64,000 nt of DNA. Source: Variimorphobacter saccharofermentans. GTDB lineage: Bacteria; Bacillota; Clostridia; Lachnospirales; Lachnospiraceae. Within the stretch, counting starts at the first letter, position 1, and every line of letters starts with the position of its first letter. The position numbers and the translations under genes were made by a program. Positions 18,223 through 27,702 of the stretch are shown piece after piece. The notes under the pieces were generated by a model. That model saw nothing but the letters and a program-made list of their open reading frames with translations, searched no databases and had not been told where the DNA came from. The stretch is from the NCBI RefSeq assembly GCF_014174405.1, contig NZ_JACEGA010000001.1, positions 248,001 to 312,000 on the forward strand, in the 5' to 3' direction.

Positions 18223-19534
18223 CGATTTGTTCCGAATGGGAATACGAAACCTCTTACGTCGAAAAGCAAGAACAATATTGACCATATTGGGAGTGGTAAT
18301 TGGTACCTTATGTATCATCATAACGATAGCCATAGGTCATGGTATGGATAAGAATTTTGAGACCCAGGTCATGGAGTATGGCGGTTTGACTACGATTACG
18401 GTTGATACATATGCCGCAATTACGGATGAGGATGGAAATTATATAGACAGCAAGGAGCAAAAGCTGAATGACGCGCTGGTGGACCAGATAAGAACCATAG
18501 ATCACGTCAGGGTAGTAACACCAGTTATACAAAAGAATGCTGTCCTATATTGCGGTAAGTTCATGAGTTGGATATATATCACTGCCATGGATTATGAAGT
18601 CTACGATGACTTTGATTTTCCAAAACTTCAATTTGGAGAATATCCAAATGAGAAGGATAATTCGGCAATTATTTTTGGGTCAGATTCTCCTTACGAATTT
18701 TATGACCCAACCTCCAGGGGCGGTGCGACCAAACAGGTTGATTTACAAAGGGATAAGGTTATACTGAAATTTGAAGACTATCCAGTGAATGAAAGGAAGA
18801 AAGCCTTTACGCTTCCATTAAAAAATATTGCAAAGATGGAAAAGAGTAATGGTGAATTCGACTGGAGTACTTACATGGATATTGACTACTTTAAAAGTAT
18901 CTATGTAAAGTATTGTAATACATTATCCTTGGAGGATCGCAAGAAGGCCATTAAAACCATTGAAGAATACCAGCAGATACGATTGAATGTCGATAACATT
19001 GATAACGTAGAGTATGTTCAGGACAGAATACAGGAACTAGGTTTTCAATCCTTTAGTATGATGCAGTATCTGCAACCGATTCGGGATTCCTCGAAATCCA
19101 TGCAGATGGTTTTGGGCTTTCTCGGCTTTATCGTTTTGGCAGTATCAGCATTAAGTATTGCAAATACCATGGTTATGTCCATATATGAACGTACGAAGGA
19201 AATTGGTGTAATGAAGGTTCTGGGATGCGTGGTTACGGATATACGCAAATTATTCCTGCTGGAAGCATCTTTAATCGGTCTGATTGGAGGAGTTCTCGGG
19301 ATTATTCTAGGGTATATTGCATCATGGGCGTTAAACAAGTTTGCAATTATAGGCTCTCTGGTCTCAGGAGGTTTTATGCCGAATAGTGCTAATACGACAG
19401 TGACGGTAATACCATTCTACTTACCGATCGTATCACTCTTGATATCAGTCGGAGTGGGACTTCTATCCGGATATTTTCCGGCCAGACGTGCGACGAAAAT
19501 CAGCGCGATCGAAGCGATGAAAACCGAAGGATAA
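18212..19534 (+). CDS. ABC transporter permease, MacB/FtsX family
   Basis: The 440-residue protein starts MRISDLFRMGIRNLLRRKARTILTILG, the classic MacB N-terminal amphipathic segment plus TM1. A ~230-residue extracytoplasmic domain (MacB_PCD-like, residues ~45-280) follows, then three C-terminal helices with the FtsX signature SIYERTKEIGVMKVLGC and GLIGGVLGIILGYIASW. The ATG at 18212 is nine nt after AAGGAA; the in-frame TTG at 18203 abuts the ribosome site and is less likely. It pairs with the ATPase at 14348. With the two intervening proteins it forms a four-gene envelope system; substrate unknown. Confidence 0.9.
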   Translation: MRISDLFRMGIRNLLRRKARTILTILGVVIGTLCIIITIAIGHGMDKNFETQVMEYGGLTTITVDTYAAITDEDGNYIDSKEQKLNDALVDQIRTIDHVRVVTPVIQKNAVLYCGKFMSWIYITAMDYEVYDDFDFPKLQFGEYPNEKDNSAIIFGSDSPYEFYDPTSRGGATKQVDLQRDKVILKFEDYPVNERKKAFTLPLKNIAKMEKSNGEFDWSTYMDIDYFKSIYVKYCNTLSLEDRKKAIKTIEEYQQIRLNVDNIDNVEYVQDRIQELGFQSFSMMQYLQPIRDSSKSMQMVLGFLGFIVLAVSALSIANTMVMSIYERTKEIGVMKVLGCVVTDIRKLFLLEASLIGLIGGVLGIILGYIASWALNKFAIIGSLVSGGFMPNSANTTVTVIPFYLPIVSLLISVGVGLLSGYFPARRATKISAIEAMKTEG

Positions 19535-19565
19535 CACGGTTGATTATATAAAATAGAAAGGATCT

Positions 19566-19609
19566 TAAGAAGGTGTCTGAAAGGAGTTAATATTTCAGGC
19601 ATCTTTTTC
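19566..19609 (+). terminator. Rho-independent terminator of the ABC operon
   Basis: AAGGTGTCTGAAA and TTTCAGGCATCTT form a stem (with G-U/mismatch positions) followed by TTTTT. Confidence 0.75.
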
Positions 19610-19667
19610 GTTAGCTTCATCGTCAATTCGATATCAGGATTTTCCTTACAAAATAAATAACTATAAT

Positions 19668-19695
19668 TTGATTTTCCTCACAATTATGTTATACT
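19668..19695 (+). promoter_or_regulatory. Predicted promoter of gltX
   Basis: TTGATT (19668-19673), 16-bp spacer, TATACT (19690-19695). The leader to the gltX start is about 110 nt and shows no T-box motif. Confidence 0.5.
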
Positions 19696-19812
19696 AATCT
19701 GCAAAAGCAGGTGTTTTATCGTATACGTCTGGTCAAAGCCTGTATAGAAAGAATCGAGAGTATACCTGCATAACCCTATCTTATAAAAAAGCGTATTGGA
19801 AAGGAAAAGAAT

Positions 19813-21291
19813 ATGAGTGAGATACGAACAAGATTTGCACCCAGTCCAACAGGAAGAATGCACGTAGGAAATCTACGTACCGCATTATATGAATACTTAA
19901 TTGCAAAACATGAAGGTGGATCCTTTATTTTAAGAATAGAAGATACGGACCAGGAACGTCTTGTAGAAGGTGCGGTGGACATTATTTATCGTACAATGAA
20001 GGGAACCGGATTAGTTCACGATGAAGGTCCGGACAAAGACGGTGGATATGGACCTTATGTACAGAGTGAACGTCAGGCAAGCGGGATTTATTTAGAGTAT
20101 GCGAAGAAATTGATCGACAAGGGCGCAGCATACTATTGCTTCTGTACCAAAGATCGATTAGCTTCTCTTAAAACCACAGTAGGAAATGTGAATGATGACG
20201 ATGAGGAGGAAGTAAAAGAAATTACGAAATACGATAAGCATTGCCTCCATTTGTCCAGGGAAGAGATTGAGGCAAATCTTGCAGCTGGCATACCCTATGT
20301 CATTCGTCAGAACATTCCCACAGAAGGCTCTACAACGTTCCATGACGCTATATTTGGAGACATTACGGTAGATAATGAAGAGTTGGATGATATGATATTA
20401 ATCAAATCAGATGGCTTCCCTACCTACAATTTTGCCAATGTAGTGGATGATCATTTGATGAAGATTACTCATGTTGTAAGAGGAAATGAGTATCTGTCCT
20501 CCACACCGAAGTACACGAGATTATATCAGGCTTTTGGTTGGGAAGAACCAATATATGTACATTTACCCTTGATTACCAATGAAGAGCATAAGAAGCTTAG
20601 CAAACGTAGTGGACATTCTTCCTATGAAGATCTGCTAGAGCAGGGATTTGTATCAGAAGCTATTATTAATTTTGTCGCTCTACTCGGCTGGAGTCCATCC
20701 AGTAACACAGAGATTATGTCATTGGATGAATTAATCAAGGAATTTGATTATACCCATATCAATAAAGCACCTGCAGTATTTGATATGGTTAAGCTTCGCT
20801 GGATGAACAGTGAATACCTGAAGAGCATGGATGATGAAAAGTTTTATCAGCTTGCACTTCCATATATGAAAGAGGTTGTTCATAAAGAACTGGATTATCG
20901 TAAGATTGCAGCACTGGTGAAAACACGAATTGAAACATTAATAGATATTAAGGGTATCATTGATTTCTTTGAGGAGCTTCCGGATTACGATATCGAGATG
21001 TATACTCATAAAAAGATGAAGACTAATGCAGAAAATTCACTTGAAGTATTAAAGGATTTACTGCCTCAGTTTGAGGCTTTGGATGATTACACTGAGTCCG
21101 GAATCGAGAAAGTGATCATGAGTTATATTGCTGACAAGGGAATCAAGAATGGTCAGGGACTCTGGCCGGTGCGAACTGCAGTATCCGGTAAACAGTCCAC
21201 ACCAGGAGGAGCTTATGAGATCATGAGTATCCTGGGTAAGGAAGAAAGCATTCGCCGTATTAAAATTGCAATTGAAAAGTTAAGCATGTAG
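19813..21291 (+). CDS. gltX: Glutamyl-tRNA synthetase
   Basis: This cytosolic class I aminoacyl-tRNA synthetase of 492 residues charges tRNA-Glu (and, where GatCAB is used, tRNA-Gln). The HIGH-type motif is HVGN in [20 protein letters not shown] (~residues 9-26) and the KMSKS-type motif is KLSKRSG (~residues 261-267). The SWIM-like zinc ligands are present as CFC (~112-114) and CLH (~145-147). The C-terminal alpha-helical anticodon-binding domain ends KIAIEKLSM. It is monocistronic by context, with a promoter upstream and a palindromic repeat region downstream. Confidence 0.96.
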   Translation: MSEIRTRFAPSPTGRMHVGNLRTALYEYLIAKHEGGSFILRIEDTDQERLVEGAVDIIYRTMKGTGLVHDEGPDKDGGYGPYVQSERQASGIYLEYAKKLIDKGAAYYCFCTKDRLASLKTTVGNVNDDDEEEVKEITKYDKHCLHLSREEIEANLAAGIPYVIRQNIPTEGSTTFHDAIFGDITVDNEELDDMILIKSDGFPTYNFANVVDDHLMKITHVVRGNEYLSSTPKYTRLYQAFGWEEPIYVHLPLITNEEHKKLSKRSGHSSYEDLLEQGFVSEAIINFVALLGWSPSSNTEIMSLDELIKEFDYTHINKAPAVFDMVKLRWMNSEYLKSMDDEKFYQLALPYMKEVVHKELDYRKIAALVKTRIETLIDIKGIIDFFEELPDYDIEMYTHKKMKTNAENSLEVLKDLLPQFEALDDYTESGIEKVIMSYIADKGIKNGQGLWPVRTAVSGKQSTPGGAYEIMSILGKEESIRRIKIAIEKLSM

Positions 21292-21348
21292 AAATGATTT
21301 CTTAATATTCATTATAAGCAGGGTGATTAATCACTACTCCATGCTATC

Positions 21349-21477
21349 TATCATGTAACCGGGTTCGATTATATATTGATTGTTAGATTTTATTATGAAG
21401 TAAGCTACTATTTCGTTATGGGAATATTTATGATAAGATCTTTTGATTGGTATAGAACCTGGTTACATAAGATATAT
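21349..21477. repeat. Imperfect palindrome in the gltX-helicase gap
   Basis: TATCATGTAACCGGGTTCGAT (left, ~21349) is complementary to ATAGAACCTGGTTACATAAGATA (right, to ~21477) with few mismatches. The inner arms continue with ATATTGATTGTTAGAT... against ATCTTTTGATTGGTATA. It occupies most of 21292-21625; nothing else is seen there but the ribosome site of the helicase. Confidence 0.65.
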
Positions 21478-21625
21478 GATACTAGCTTACTGTTCATTAC
21501 AATCGTCATTATTCTATCTGATCTATTGAGGTAAGCCCTCAATCATCATTCATCTTATTTATCAAGATCGTCATTAACTTTATGATCCAATCATATCATA
21601 ACAAATCGCAATAAGGAGTAACTGT

Positions 21626-23476
21626 ATGCAAATGAATCAGGCACAACAGCAGGCAGTATGTCATCAGGATGGTCCAATGCTGGTACTTGCCGGTCCGGGT
21701 TCGGGGAAAACCCTGGTTATTACGGAACGAATTAAGTATTTAATTGAAGAATGTAATATTGCTGAAAATGAAATTCTGGTTATTACTTTTACAAAGGCAG
21801 CGGCAAATGAGATGAAGGAACGCTACCTTAAGAAGAGGAAGACATCCCATACCGGAGTTAATTTTGGTACCTTTCACGCGGTATTTTTTACAATATTAAA
21901 GCATGCTTATCATTTTACTGCTGGTAATATTGCAAGGGAAGAGATACGCTTTCAATTTATTAAGGAAATTCTACATCGAATGAGTGTTGAGTACGAGGAT
22001 GAGGCAGAATTCTGCTCTGATATTCTGTCAGAAATCAGTCTGATTAAAGGAAGCAGGATGGAGCTGACTAATTACTATTCTATAAGTTGTCCTGATGAAC
22101 TGTTTCGCGCAATTTATCAGGAGTATCATAACAAGCTCAGACGGGCAAAGCTAATTGACTTTGATGATATGCTTGTTCTGTGTTATGAGCTGTTTCGTGG
22201 ACGGGAAGACATTTTACAGATATGGCAAAAAAGATTTCGTTATATACTAATTGATGAGTTTCAGGATATTAATAAAATTCAGTACGACATTATCCGAATG
22301 CTTACGTCACCAGAGAACAATTTGTTCATTGTAGGGGATGATGATCAATCCATATATCGATTTCGTGGAGCAAAGCCGGAAATTATGTTGAACTTTCCGC
22401 TGGATTATCCGGATTGCAGAAAGGTTATCTTGGATAAGAATTATCGATCCACATCCAATATTTTAACTGCATCGAATCGTTTGATTCAATATAATCAAAA
22501 TCGCTATCAAAAAACAAACGTATCAGTCAAAGGTAACGGCAATGAGATAGCAATATGGCATTTTAATACGTTGGCGGAAGAAAACAAGATGCTTTCAGAA
22601 GAAATTGTTAAGCTGCACAGAACAGGAATTCCTTATAAGGAAATGGCAGTACTCATTAGAACCACTCTCGGATCGGGAGCAATGATTCATAAAATCATGG
22701 AATACAATATACCATTTCGTATGAAAGACAAGATCCCCAATATATACGACCACTGGATTTTGACGGATTTACTAGCGTATATCAAGATAGCAATGGGTCA
22801 TACAGATCGAAGTCTTTATTTACAGATCATTAATCGTCCAAAACGATATATCAGTAGAGATGCCTTTGATCAGCCTAACGTGGATTTGGATGCGGTGAAG
22901 GACTATTATGAGGATAAAAATTGGATGTTAGAGCGAATTGACCAGTTGGAATATGATCTTGCGTTGATAAATGGTATGAAGCCGTATGCTGCAATAAATT
23001 ATATTCGTCGTGGTATCGGATATGATGATTATTTGAAGGAATATTGTGATAATAGGAGGATGAAGGCAGAGGAACTTATTGATATTCTGGATGAAATTCA
23101 GGAAAGTGCTAAAGGAATGAAGGATGTTCAGGAATGGTTTACGTATATTGAGAATTGCAGGGAGGAGATAAAACGTCAAGCCATGGAGAATTCCATGAAT
23201 GATACAGACTCGGTAACAATTGCAACCATGCATAGCTCAAAGGGGTTAGAATTTCATACAGTATTCATAGTTGATGCCAACGAAGGGATAACCCCTCATA
23301 AAAAGGCAGTCCTACCGGAAGATTTGGAAGAAGAACGCCGGTTGTTTTATGTGGCCATGACTAGAGCAAAGAATTCTCTATATATTCTCAGTGCAAAGGA
23401 GCGTTACAATAAGAACCTGCAATGGTCACGATTTATCGATGAAATAAAAGCAACTGAAGAGAAAGATATCAAATAA
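21626..23476 (+). CDS. UvrD/Rep-family ATP-dependent DNA helicase
   Basis: The 616-residue superfamily 1A helicase shows motif I in LAGPGSGKTLVITERI (~residues 23-38), motif II in LIDEFQDINKIQ (~209-220), motif III in VGDDDQSIYRFRGA (~235-248), motif V in TIATMHSSKGLEFHTVFI and motif VI in RRLFYVAMTRAKNSLYIL. It would unwind DNA 3'-5' using ATP. It is about 100 residues shorter than PcrA/UvrD and lacks their C-terminal extension, so it is a compact paralogue and not the housekeeping PcrA. The start follows AATAAGGAGTAACTGT. It is followed by a strong hairpin terminator and appears monocistronic. Confidence 0.92.
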   Translation: MQMNQAQQQAVCHQDGPMLVLAGPGSGKTLVITERIKYLIEECNIAENEILVITFTKAAANEMKERYLKKRKTSHTGVNFGTFHAVFFTILKHAYHFTAGNIAREEIRFQFIKEILHRMSVEYEDEAEFCSDILSEISLIKGSRMELTNYYSISCPDELFRAIYQEYHNKLRRAKLIDFDDMLVLCYELFRGREDILQIWQKRFRYILIDEFQDINKIQYDIIRMLTSPENNLFIVGDDDQSIYRFRGAKPEIMLNFPLDYPDCRKVILDKNYRSTSNILTASNRLIQYNQNRYQKTNVSVKGNGNEIAIWHFNTLAEENKMLSEEIVKLHRTGIPYKEMAVLIRTTLGSGAMIHKIMEYNIPFRMKDKIPNIYDHWILTDLLAYIKIAMGHTDRSLYLQIINRPKRYISRDAFDQPNVDLDAVKDYYEDKNWMLERIDQLEYDLALINGMKPYAAINYIRRGIGYDDYLKEYCDNRRMKAEELIDILDEIQESAKGMKDVQEWFTYIENCREEIKRQAMENSMNDTDSVTIATMHSSKGLEFHTVFIVDANEGITPHKKAVLPEDLEEERRLFYVAMTRAKNSLYILSAKERYNKNLQWSRFIDEIKATEEKDIK

Positions 23477-23489
23477 AGCTTCAACATTA

Positions 23490-23560
23490 AGAAGACCGCA
23501 TATATTCCCTGACCAATTATCTTACTTTACAGTCATAGGGTTTATTATGCGGTCTGTTTT
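23490..23560 (+). terminator. Terminator after the helicase gene
   Basis: AGACCGCATA at the left is complementary to TATGCGGTCT at the right (ending ~23556), followed by GTTTTAT. The converging DUF1292 gene ends at 23609, so it may act on both strands. Confidence 0.7.
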
Positions 23561-23608
23561 ATCTGATTCAATAATGATAAAATATTCAATTATGATAAAA
23601 TATAATTG

Positions 23609-23971
23609 TTATTCTTCCTCTTCTTCTAATTCATCAAAATCTTCATCATCAAACATTTCATCGTATTCCATAGAATCTAACATTTCTTCAAAGGCATCAG
23701 CAACTGCCTCAAATTCATCATCATCTTCAATATTCAGAAGCTGAGGATCCTCGTCACCTTCCTGAATAAAGCGGTATAAGAATACGTTATCATCATCATC
23801 TTCGCCTTCTTCTGGCTGAAGAGCAATATAATCCTTGCCATCAACTGAAAAAATATCTAATACAATACAATTTAATTCCGTACCGTCATCTAGTGATAAT
23901 GTGATGGAATCGTGCTCGTACTCGTGATCATGTCCGCATCCGCAGCCGTCACCGTGATTGTGTTCACCCAT
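23609..23971 (-). CDS. DUF1292 domain-containing protein
   Basis: The 120-residue very acidic protein begins with a His/Gly-rich metal-binding-like stretch (GEHNHGDGCGCGHDHEYEHD) followed by the DUF1292 core: ITLSLDDGTELNCIVLDIF, KDYIALQP and VFLYRF, about residues 23-75. The C-terminus is an almost continuous Asp/Glu run. DUF1292 proteins (YrzB group) are widespread in Firmicutes, often near the RuvX/alaS genes, and their function is unknown. Here the neighbours are unrelated helicase and hypothetical genes. The HNHGDGCGCGHDH segment could bind a transition metal; that is inference from composition. Confidence 0.85.
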   Translation of the reverse strand: MGEHNHGDGCGCGHDHEYEHDSITLSLDDGTELNCIVLDIFSVDGKDYIALQPEEGEDDDDNVFLYRFIQEGDEDPQLLNIEDDDEFEAVADAFEEMLDSMEYDEMFDDEDFDELEEEEE

Positions 23972-24425
23972 AATACTACCTCACTTTTTAGAATTAATGA
24001 AAATGAACTCCGGATCATCGAATAGATTTCCACATCGATTAGAATTCATTTAATACCTCAAAATATATGAGGAATATAACTAGAATGTACCAGATTGAGG
24101 ATAAAAATGCAAGTAAAAATCGGAAATATATTTCCCACTACGGTTCTTTCGAAAATCCAGCCCATACCTAACGGATTCTTTCTAAGTAAAATTAGTGTTA
24201 CCACGTTCAAATTACAAAAAAAATGATTGACTTTATACATAAATATCATAAAATAAATACGTAGAACATAGTATGCAAATGAGTTCAAAGGCAAGATTTC
24301 AGTTTATGAATAACAGTGTCTGCAGGATAAGAAGAACAGTCCTTGGATCAATTTAATACGGGAGATGACAGATCCGGAATCAGACGCTGTGGGAGAGAAA
24401 TGATAGGGCCGGGGAGCGGAAGAAA
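23972..24425. other. Non-coding stretch, promoter-like site only
   Basis: No convincing gene is seen in these 454 bases. A small hairpin CCTCAAAATATATGAGG lies at 24057-24073. A plus-strand promoter-like pair TTGACT, 16 bp, TAAAAT begins near 24228 and could drive the hypothetical gene at 24426. An antisense frame at 24058-24294 lacks a ribosome site and family features and is left out. Confidence 0.4.
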
Positions 24426-25007
24426 TTGATCAGCAATCAAGATTACAAAGAAAAGACAGAGATGATTAGAGAGCACAAAATTAATGAACCGAATTTCAAT
24501 GAACAGACCAATATGACTAGTGAGCAAAAACACAGAGAACAGACCAATATGTTAAGAGAACAGAAATACAGAGAACATACTAGCAGAAATCAAAGGCAAG
24601 GCCAATATGCGGATCCAGCAAGAACGAATACATTTATGTACAAGGGAAATGGATCCTATGGTAATTTACCAAAGGAAGTAAAGTCAAGGGAGCATAAGAA
24701 TTATATGTCCTTCCATTATGGTATGGATAAGGACGAGGAAGAGGAGAACAGAGTTACCAAAGGGAAATCCAGTGAATCTAGGAACAGAAGCTCACAAAGT
24801 AAGAATATAGAACAGCAGACCGAGAAGCTGGAGACAATGCTCCGATTGGAACGGGAGAAAAAAGCAGTTCAGAAAAAGAACCGGGAGGAAGAAAACGAAA
24901 AGAAAAAGCGACCGGTAATGAAACAAAAAAGAACGAATAATATCAATTGGACAAAGGGATATGAGTATGGTCTGTTAGATGATCTTGATGAAGATTCTAT
25001 TTTCTAA
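24426..25007 (+). CDS. Charged hypothetical protein, probable coiled coil
   Basis: The 193-residue protein is unrecognised. It is strongly hydrophilic: residues ~15-55 hold near-repeats of the form NEQTNMTSEQKHREQ and NMLREQKYREH, the middle has a tract YMSFHYGMDKDEEEENR, and residues ~125-160 form a probable coiled coil (TEKLETMLRLEREKKAVQKK). A conserved-looking acidic end is GLLDDLDEDSIF. It has no membrane segment and no cysteine. The start is TTG after a GGGGAGCGGAAG ribosome site; it could start later. Uninterrupted length and plausible start make it likely coding, but its function is unknown. Confidence 0.55.
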   Translation: MISNQDYKEKTEMIREHKINEPNFNEQTNMTSEQKHREQTNMLREQKYREHTSRNQRQGQYADPARTNTFMYKGNGSYGNLPKEVKSREHKNYMSFHYGMDKDEEEENRVTKGKSSESRNRSSQSKNIEQQTEKLETMLRLEREKKAVQKKNREEENEKKKRPVMKQKRTNNINWTKGYEYGLLDDLDEDSIF

Positions 25008-25109
25008 GAATCATATTCAGATCGGATTTAAGTGAAATAGTGGACTGGAAACATACCCCGCAATAGAACGTTTGTTTACAATTTGCTTTTCATTACCTTT
25101 TAATTATGT

Positions 25110-25168
25110 TATAATATATGAACGATATAGCATCTTAAGATGATATCTCCATTTTAGGATGCTTTTTG
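25110..25168 (+). promoter_or_regulatory. Promoter and leader terminator hairpin ahead of the nuclease-helicase gene
   Basis: A TATAAT lies at 25110-25115. The hairpin AGCATCTTAAGATG / CATTTTAGGATGCT (25129-25163) then ends in TTTTTG, 50 nt before the start codon. A terminator hairpin between promoter and gene suggests attenuation, unless transcription begins further downstream. The -35 box is weak. Confidence 0.45.
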
Positions 25169-25218
25169 ATTCGGTGAATCGGAATAGGATTATTTGGTAA
25201 GGATAAGGAGTATCTGTC

Positions 25219-27639
25219 ATGCAGGACGAGAAGAGAAATATACGAATATCGGTACGTAACCTGGTAGAGTTTATTCTGTGTGCCGGTGATATAGATAATA
25301 CCAAATCAAGAAGTGATGCAGATGCAATGCAGGCAGGAAGCAGGATGCACCGAAAGCTGCAGAAACAGATGGGAGCAAATTATACAGCAGAGGTTCCATT
25401 ATCCATAACGGTTCCGATTACAAGGGAGAATATCAGCTTTGATTTAACGGTTGAGGGAAGAGCGGATGGAATTATATTCAACGAGACCTTACGTGAGGAT
25501 GATTTTTCTGTGTTACAGTTTGAGAAAGAAGATAACGAGCCTCCTGCTGTAACGATAGATGAAATAAAGGGAGTATATATGGAGTTATCTCACCTGCATG
25601 CTCCCATTGGGGTTCACAGAGCACAGGCAATGTGTTATGCGTATATCTATGCTACGATTAATCAACATGAACGTATTGGGATACGCATGACTTACTGCAA
25701 CTTAGAAACGGAGAATTTGAAGTATTTTGAAGAGGACTTTTCTTATCAGGAGTTGGTGACATGGTTTCAGGAGCTGATTGATGAGTATGCGAAATGGGCT
25801 GTATGGCAGATTAAGTGGACGGATAAACGAAATGCTGAGATTAAAGCAATGGATTTCCCATTTGCCTATCGGGATGGACAGAAGGAACTGGTAACCGGTG
25901 TATATAAAACTATTCTAAGGAAGAAAAAATTATTTATTGAAGCTCCCACCGGTGTAGGTAAAACGATATCAACAGTATTTCCTTCTGTAAAGGCAATGGG
26001 AGAAGGAATTGCGGAGAAGATATTTTATCTTACAGCGAAGACAATAACAAGGACAGTAGCGGAGGATACCTTTAAGCTTTTAGGTGAGCATGGCTCAAAG
26101 CTTAAGGTGGTCACCATAACTGCGAAAGAAAAGATATGCATCTTGGAAAAACCGGAATGTAATCCGGGTTCCTGCCCCCGAGCAAAGGGACATTATGATC
26201 GTGTTAATGATGCGGTATATGATTTACTGACGAACGAAAATGAGATAACCAGAGATTATATTGAAGAATATGCTGAAAAGCATTGTGTATGCCCCTTTGA
26301 AATGGGCCTCGATGTTACCCTCTGGGCAGATGCAATCATCTGTGATTATAATTATGCCTTTGATCCCAATGTGTATCTGAGACGGTTCTTTGCCAATGAG
26401 AAACAGAGTGATTATATTTTTTTGGTGGATGAGGCACATAATCTGGTGGATAGAGCAAGGGAAATGTATAGCGCTATTCTGTATAAAGATGATTTTCTTG
26501 AAGTTAAACGGTTGGTAAAGGAGAAAAGCAGTAAGCTTACGAAACACTTGGAATATTGCAATAATGACTTGCTTCGACTGAAAAGGGAATGTGATGAGTT
26601 TGAAGTGGTTGATAATGTGGATGGTTTATGCATGCATTTAATCAGCCTAATGGCGGAATATGAGGTTTTTCTTCAGGAAAGTACCATCACGGAAGGAAAG
26701 GATGAAATCCTGCGATTATTCTTAGATATCCGTCATTTTTTGAATATGTATGAAATACATGATGATAACTATACCATATATACGGACTATGACAATGACC
26801 GCTTCCGTATTAAGCTGCAGTGCATGGATCCTTCGAAGAATTTACTGACCTGTCTGGAACGAGGGAGAAGCTCCGTATTGTTTTCTGCAACCTTACTGCC
26901 CATCGGATATTATATGGAGCAGCTGGGTGGTAAAAAGGAGGATTATGCAGTCTATGCTCCATCCTCTTTCCTTCCGGAAAACCGCTTGATTATGGTAGGG
27001 GATGATGTGAGCACAAAATATACCAGACGCAGTGAAAAGGAATATCGTAAAATCTTCAACTATATACGAGATTTCACAGGAGCAAGGACGGGCAATTATA
27101 TGGTGTTCTTCCCATCCTATCAGATGCTGCAGGCAATCGCTGATATGGCAGAGGAAGAGCTGCAAGGCCTGGTGGTACAGAGTAATAATATGACAGAGGC
27201 TGAGAAGGAAGCGTTTTTAGAGGAATTTGTAGAGAACCCAAAAGAAAGCAGAATTGGATTTTGTGTAATGGGGGGTATATTCAGTGAAGGAATTGATCTA
27301 AAGAACAATCGTCTGATTGGTGCAGTAATCGTTGGGACCGGTTTACCTATGGTGTGTAATGAAAGAGAGCTGTTCCGGGGATATTTTGATGAGAAGAATG
27401 GGTGTGGTTTTGACTATGCGTACCTTTATCAAGGAATGAATAAAGTTCTGCAATCAGCCGGCAGGGTAATCCGGACCAAAGAGGATTATGGTGCCATACT
27501 ATTATTGGATGAGAGATTTACTCAGAAGCAATATTACAATCTGTTTCCACGTGAGTGGTTCCCGTTCATCACTGTAAATCAATTAAACATGAAAAATAAG
27601 TTGGAAGACTTCTGGAATTTTGTTGATAATAAAGGTTAG
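25219..27639 (+). CDS. PD-(D/E)XK nuclease - XPD/DinG-type helicase fusion
   Basis: The 806-residue protein has two parts. Residues 1-~205 resemble a Cas4/RecB-type PD-(D/E)XK domain: a start IRISVRNLVEFILCAGDID, the acidic GRADG (~residue 80), and the ExK motif EIKG in TIDEIKGVYMEL (~115). The helicase part has Walker A in APTGVGKTISTVF (~237-250), a likely Fe-S cluster in four Cys (CILEKPECNPGSCPRA, then CVC around residue 356), DEAH in FLVDEAHNL, and motif VI in QSAGRVIRTKEDYG. XPD/DinG helicases are 5'-3' enzymes acting in repair. A nuclease-helicase fusion suggests a role in DNA repair or processing. It is a single gene with a strong start (AAGGAG, ATG at 25219). Confidence 0.88.
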   Translation: MQDEKRNIRISVRNLVEFILCAGDIDNTKSRSDADAMQAGSRMHRKLQKQMGANYTAEVPLSITVPITRENISFDLTVEGRADGIIFNETLREDDFSVLQFEKEDNEPPAVTIDEIKGVYMELSHLHAPIGVHRAQAMCYAYIYATINQHERIGIRMTYCNLETENLKYFEEDFSYQELVTWFQELIDEYAKWAVWQIKWTDKRNAEIKAMDFPFAYRDGQKELVTGVYKTILRKKKLFIEAPTGVGKTISTVFPSVKAMGEGIAEKIFYLTAKTITRTVAEDTFKLLGEHGSKLKVVTITAKEKICILEKPECNPGSCPRAKGHYDRVNDAVYDLLTNENEITRDYIEEYAEKHCVCPFEMGLDVTLWADAIICDYNYAFDPNVYLRRFFANEKQSDYIFLVDEAHNLVDRAREMYSAILYKDDFLEVKRLVKEKSSKLTKHLEYCNNDLLRLKRECDEFEVVDNVDGLCMHLISLMAEYEVFLQESTITEGKDEILRLFLDIRHFLNMYEIHDDNYTIYTDYDNDRFRIKLQCMDPSKNLLTCLERGRSSVLFSATLLPIGYYMEQLGGKKEDYAVYAPSSFLPENRLIMVGDDVSTKYTRRSEKEYRKIFNYIRDFTGARTGNYMVFFPSYQMLQAIADMAEEELQGLVVQSNNMTEAEKEAFLEEFVENPKESRIGFCVMGGIFSEGIDLKNNRLIGAVIVGTGLPMVCNERELFRGYFDEKNGCGFDYAYLYQGMNKVLQSAGRVIRTKEDYGAILLLDERFTQKQYYNLFPREWFPFITVNQLNMKNKLEDFWNFVDNKG

Positions 27640-27662
27640 TGTCAAAGGGAAGGACTCAGGTA

Positions 27663-27702
27663 AAAAAATACGTATCATTATTAATAATGATACGTATTTT
27701 TT
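27663..27702. terminator. Perfect 40-bp palindromic bidirectional terminator
   Basis: Both arms are 20 nt and exactly complementary, with the T/A-rich ends required on either strand. It separates the plus-strand helicase from the minus-strand VanZ-like gene, whose last codons and stop (27681-27683) lie inside it. Confidence 0.85.

Noticed and set aside
24058..24294. Hydrophobic 78-codon minus-strand frame
   Set aside because: No ribosome site, no recognisable family, low-complexity AT-rich translation in an intergenic stretch.
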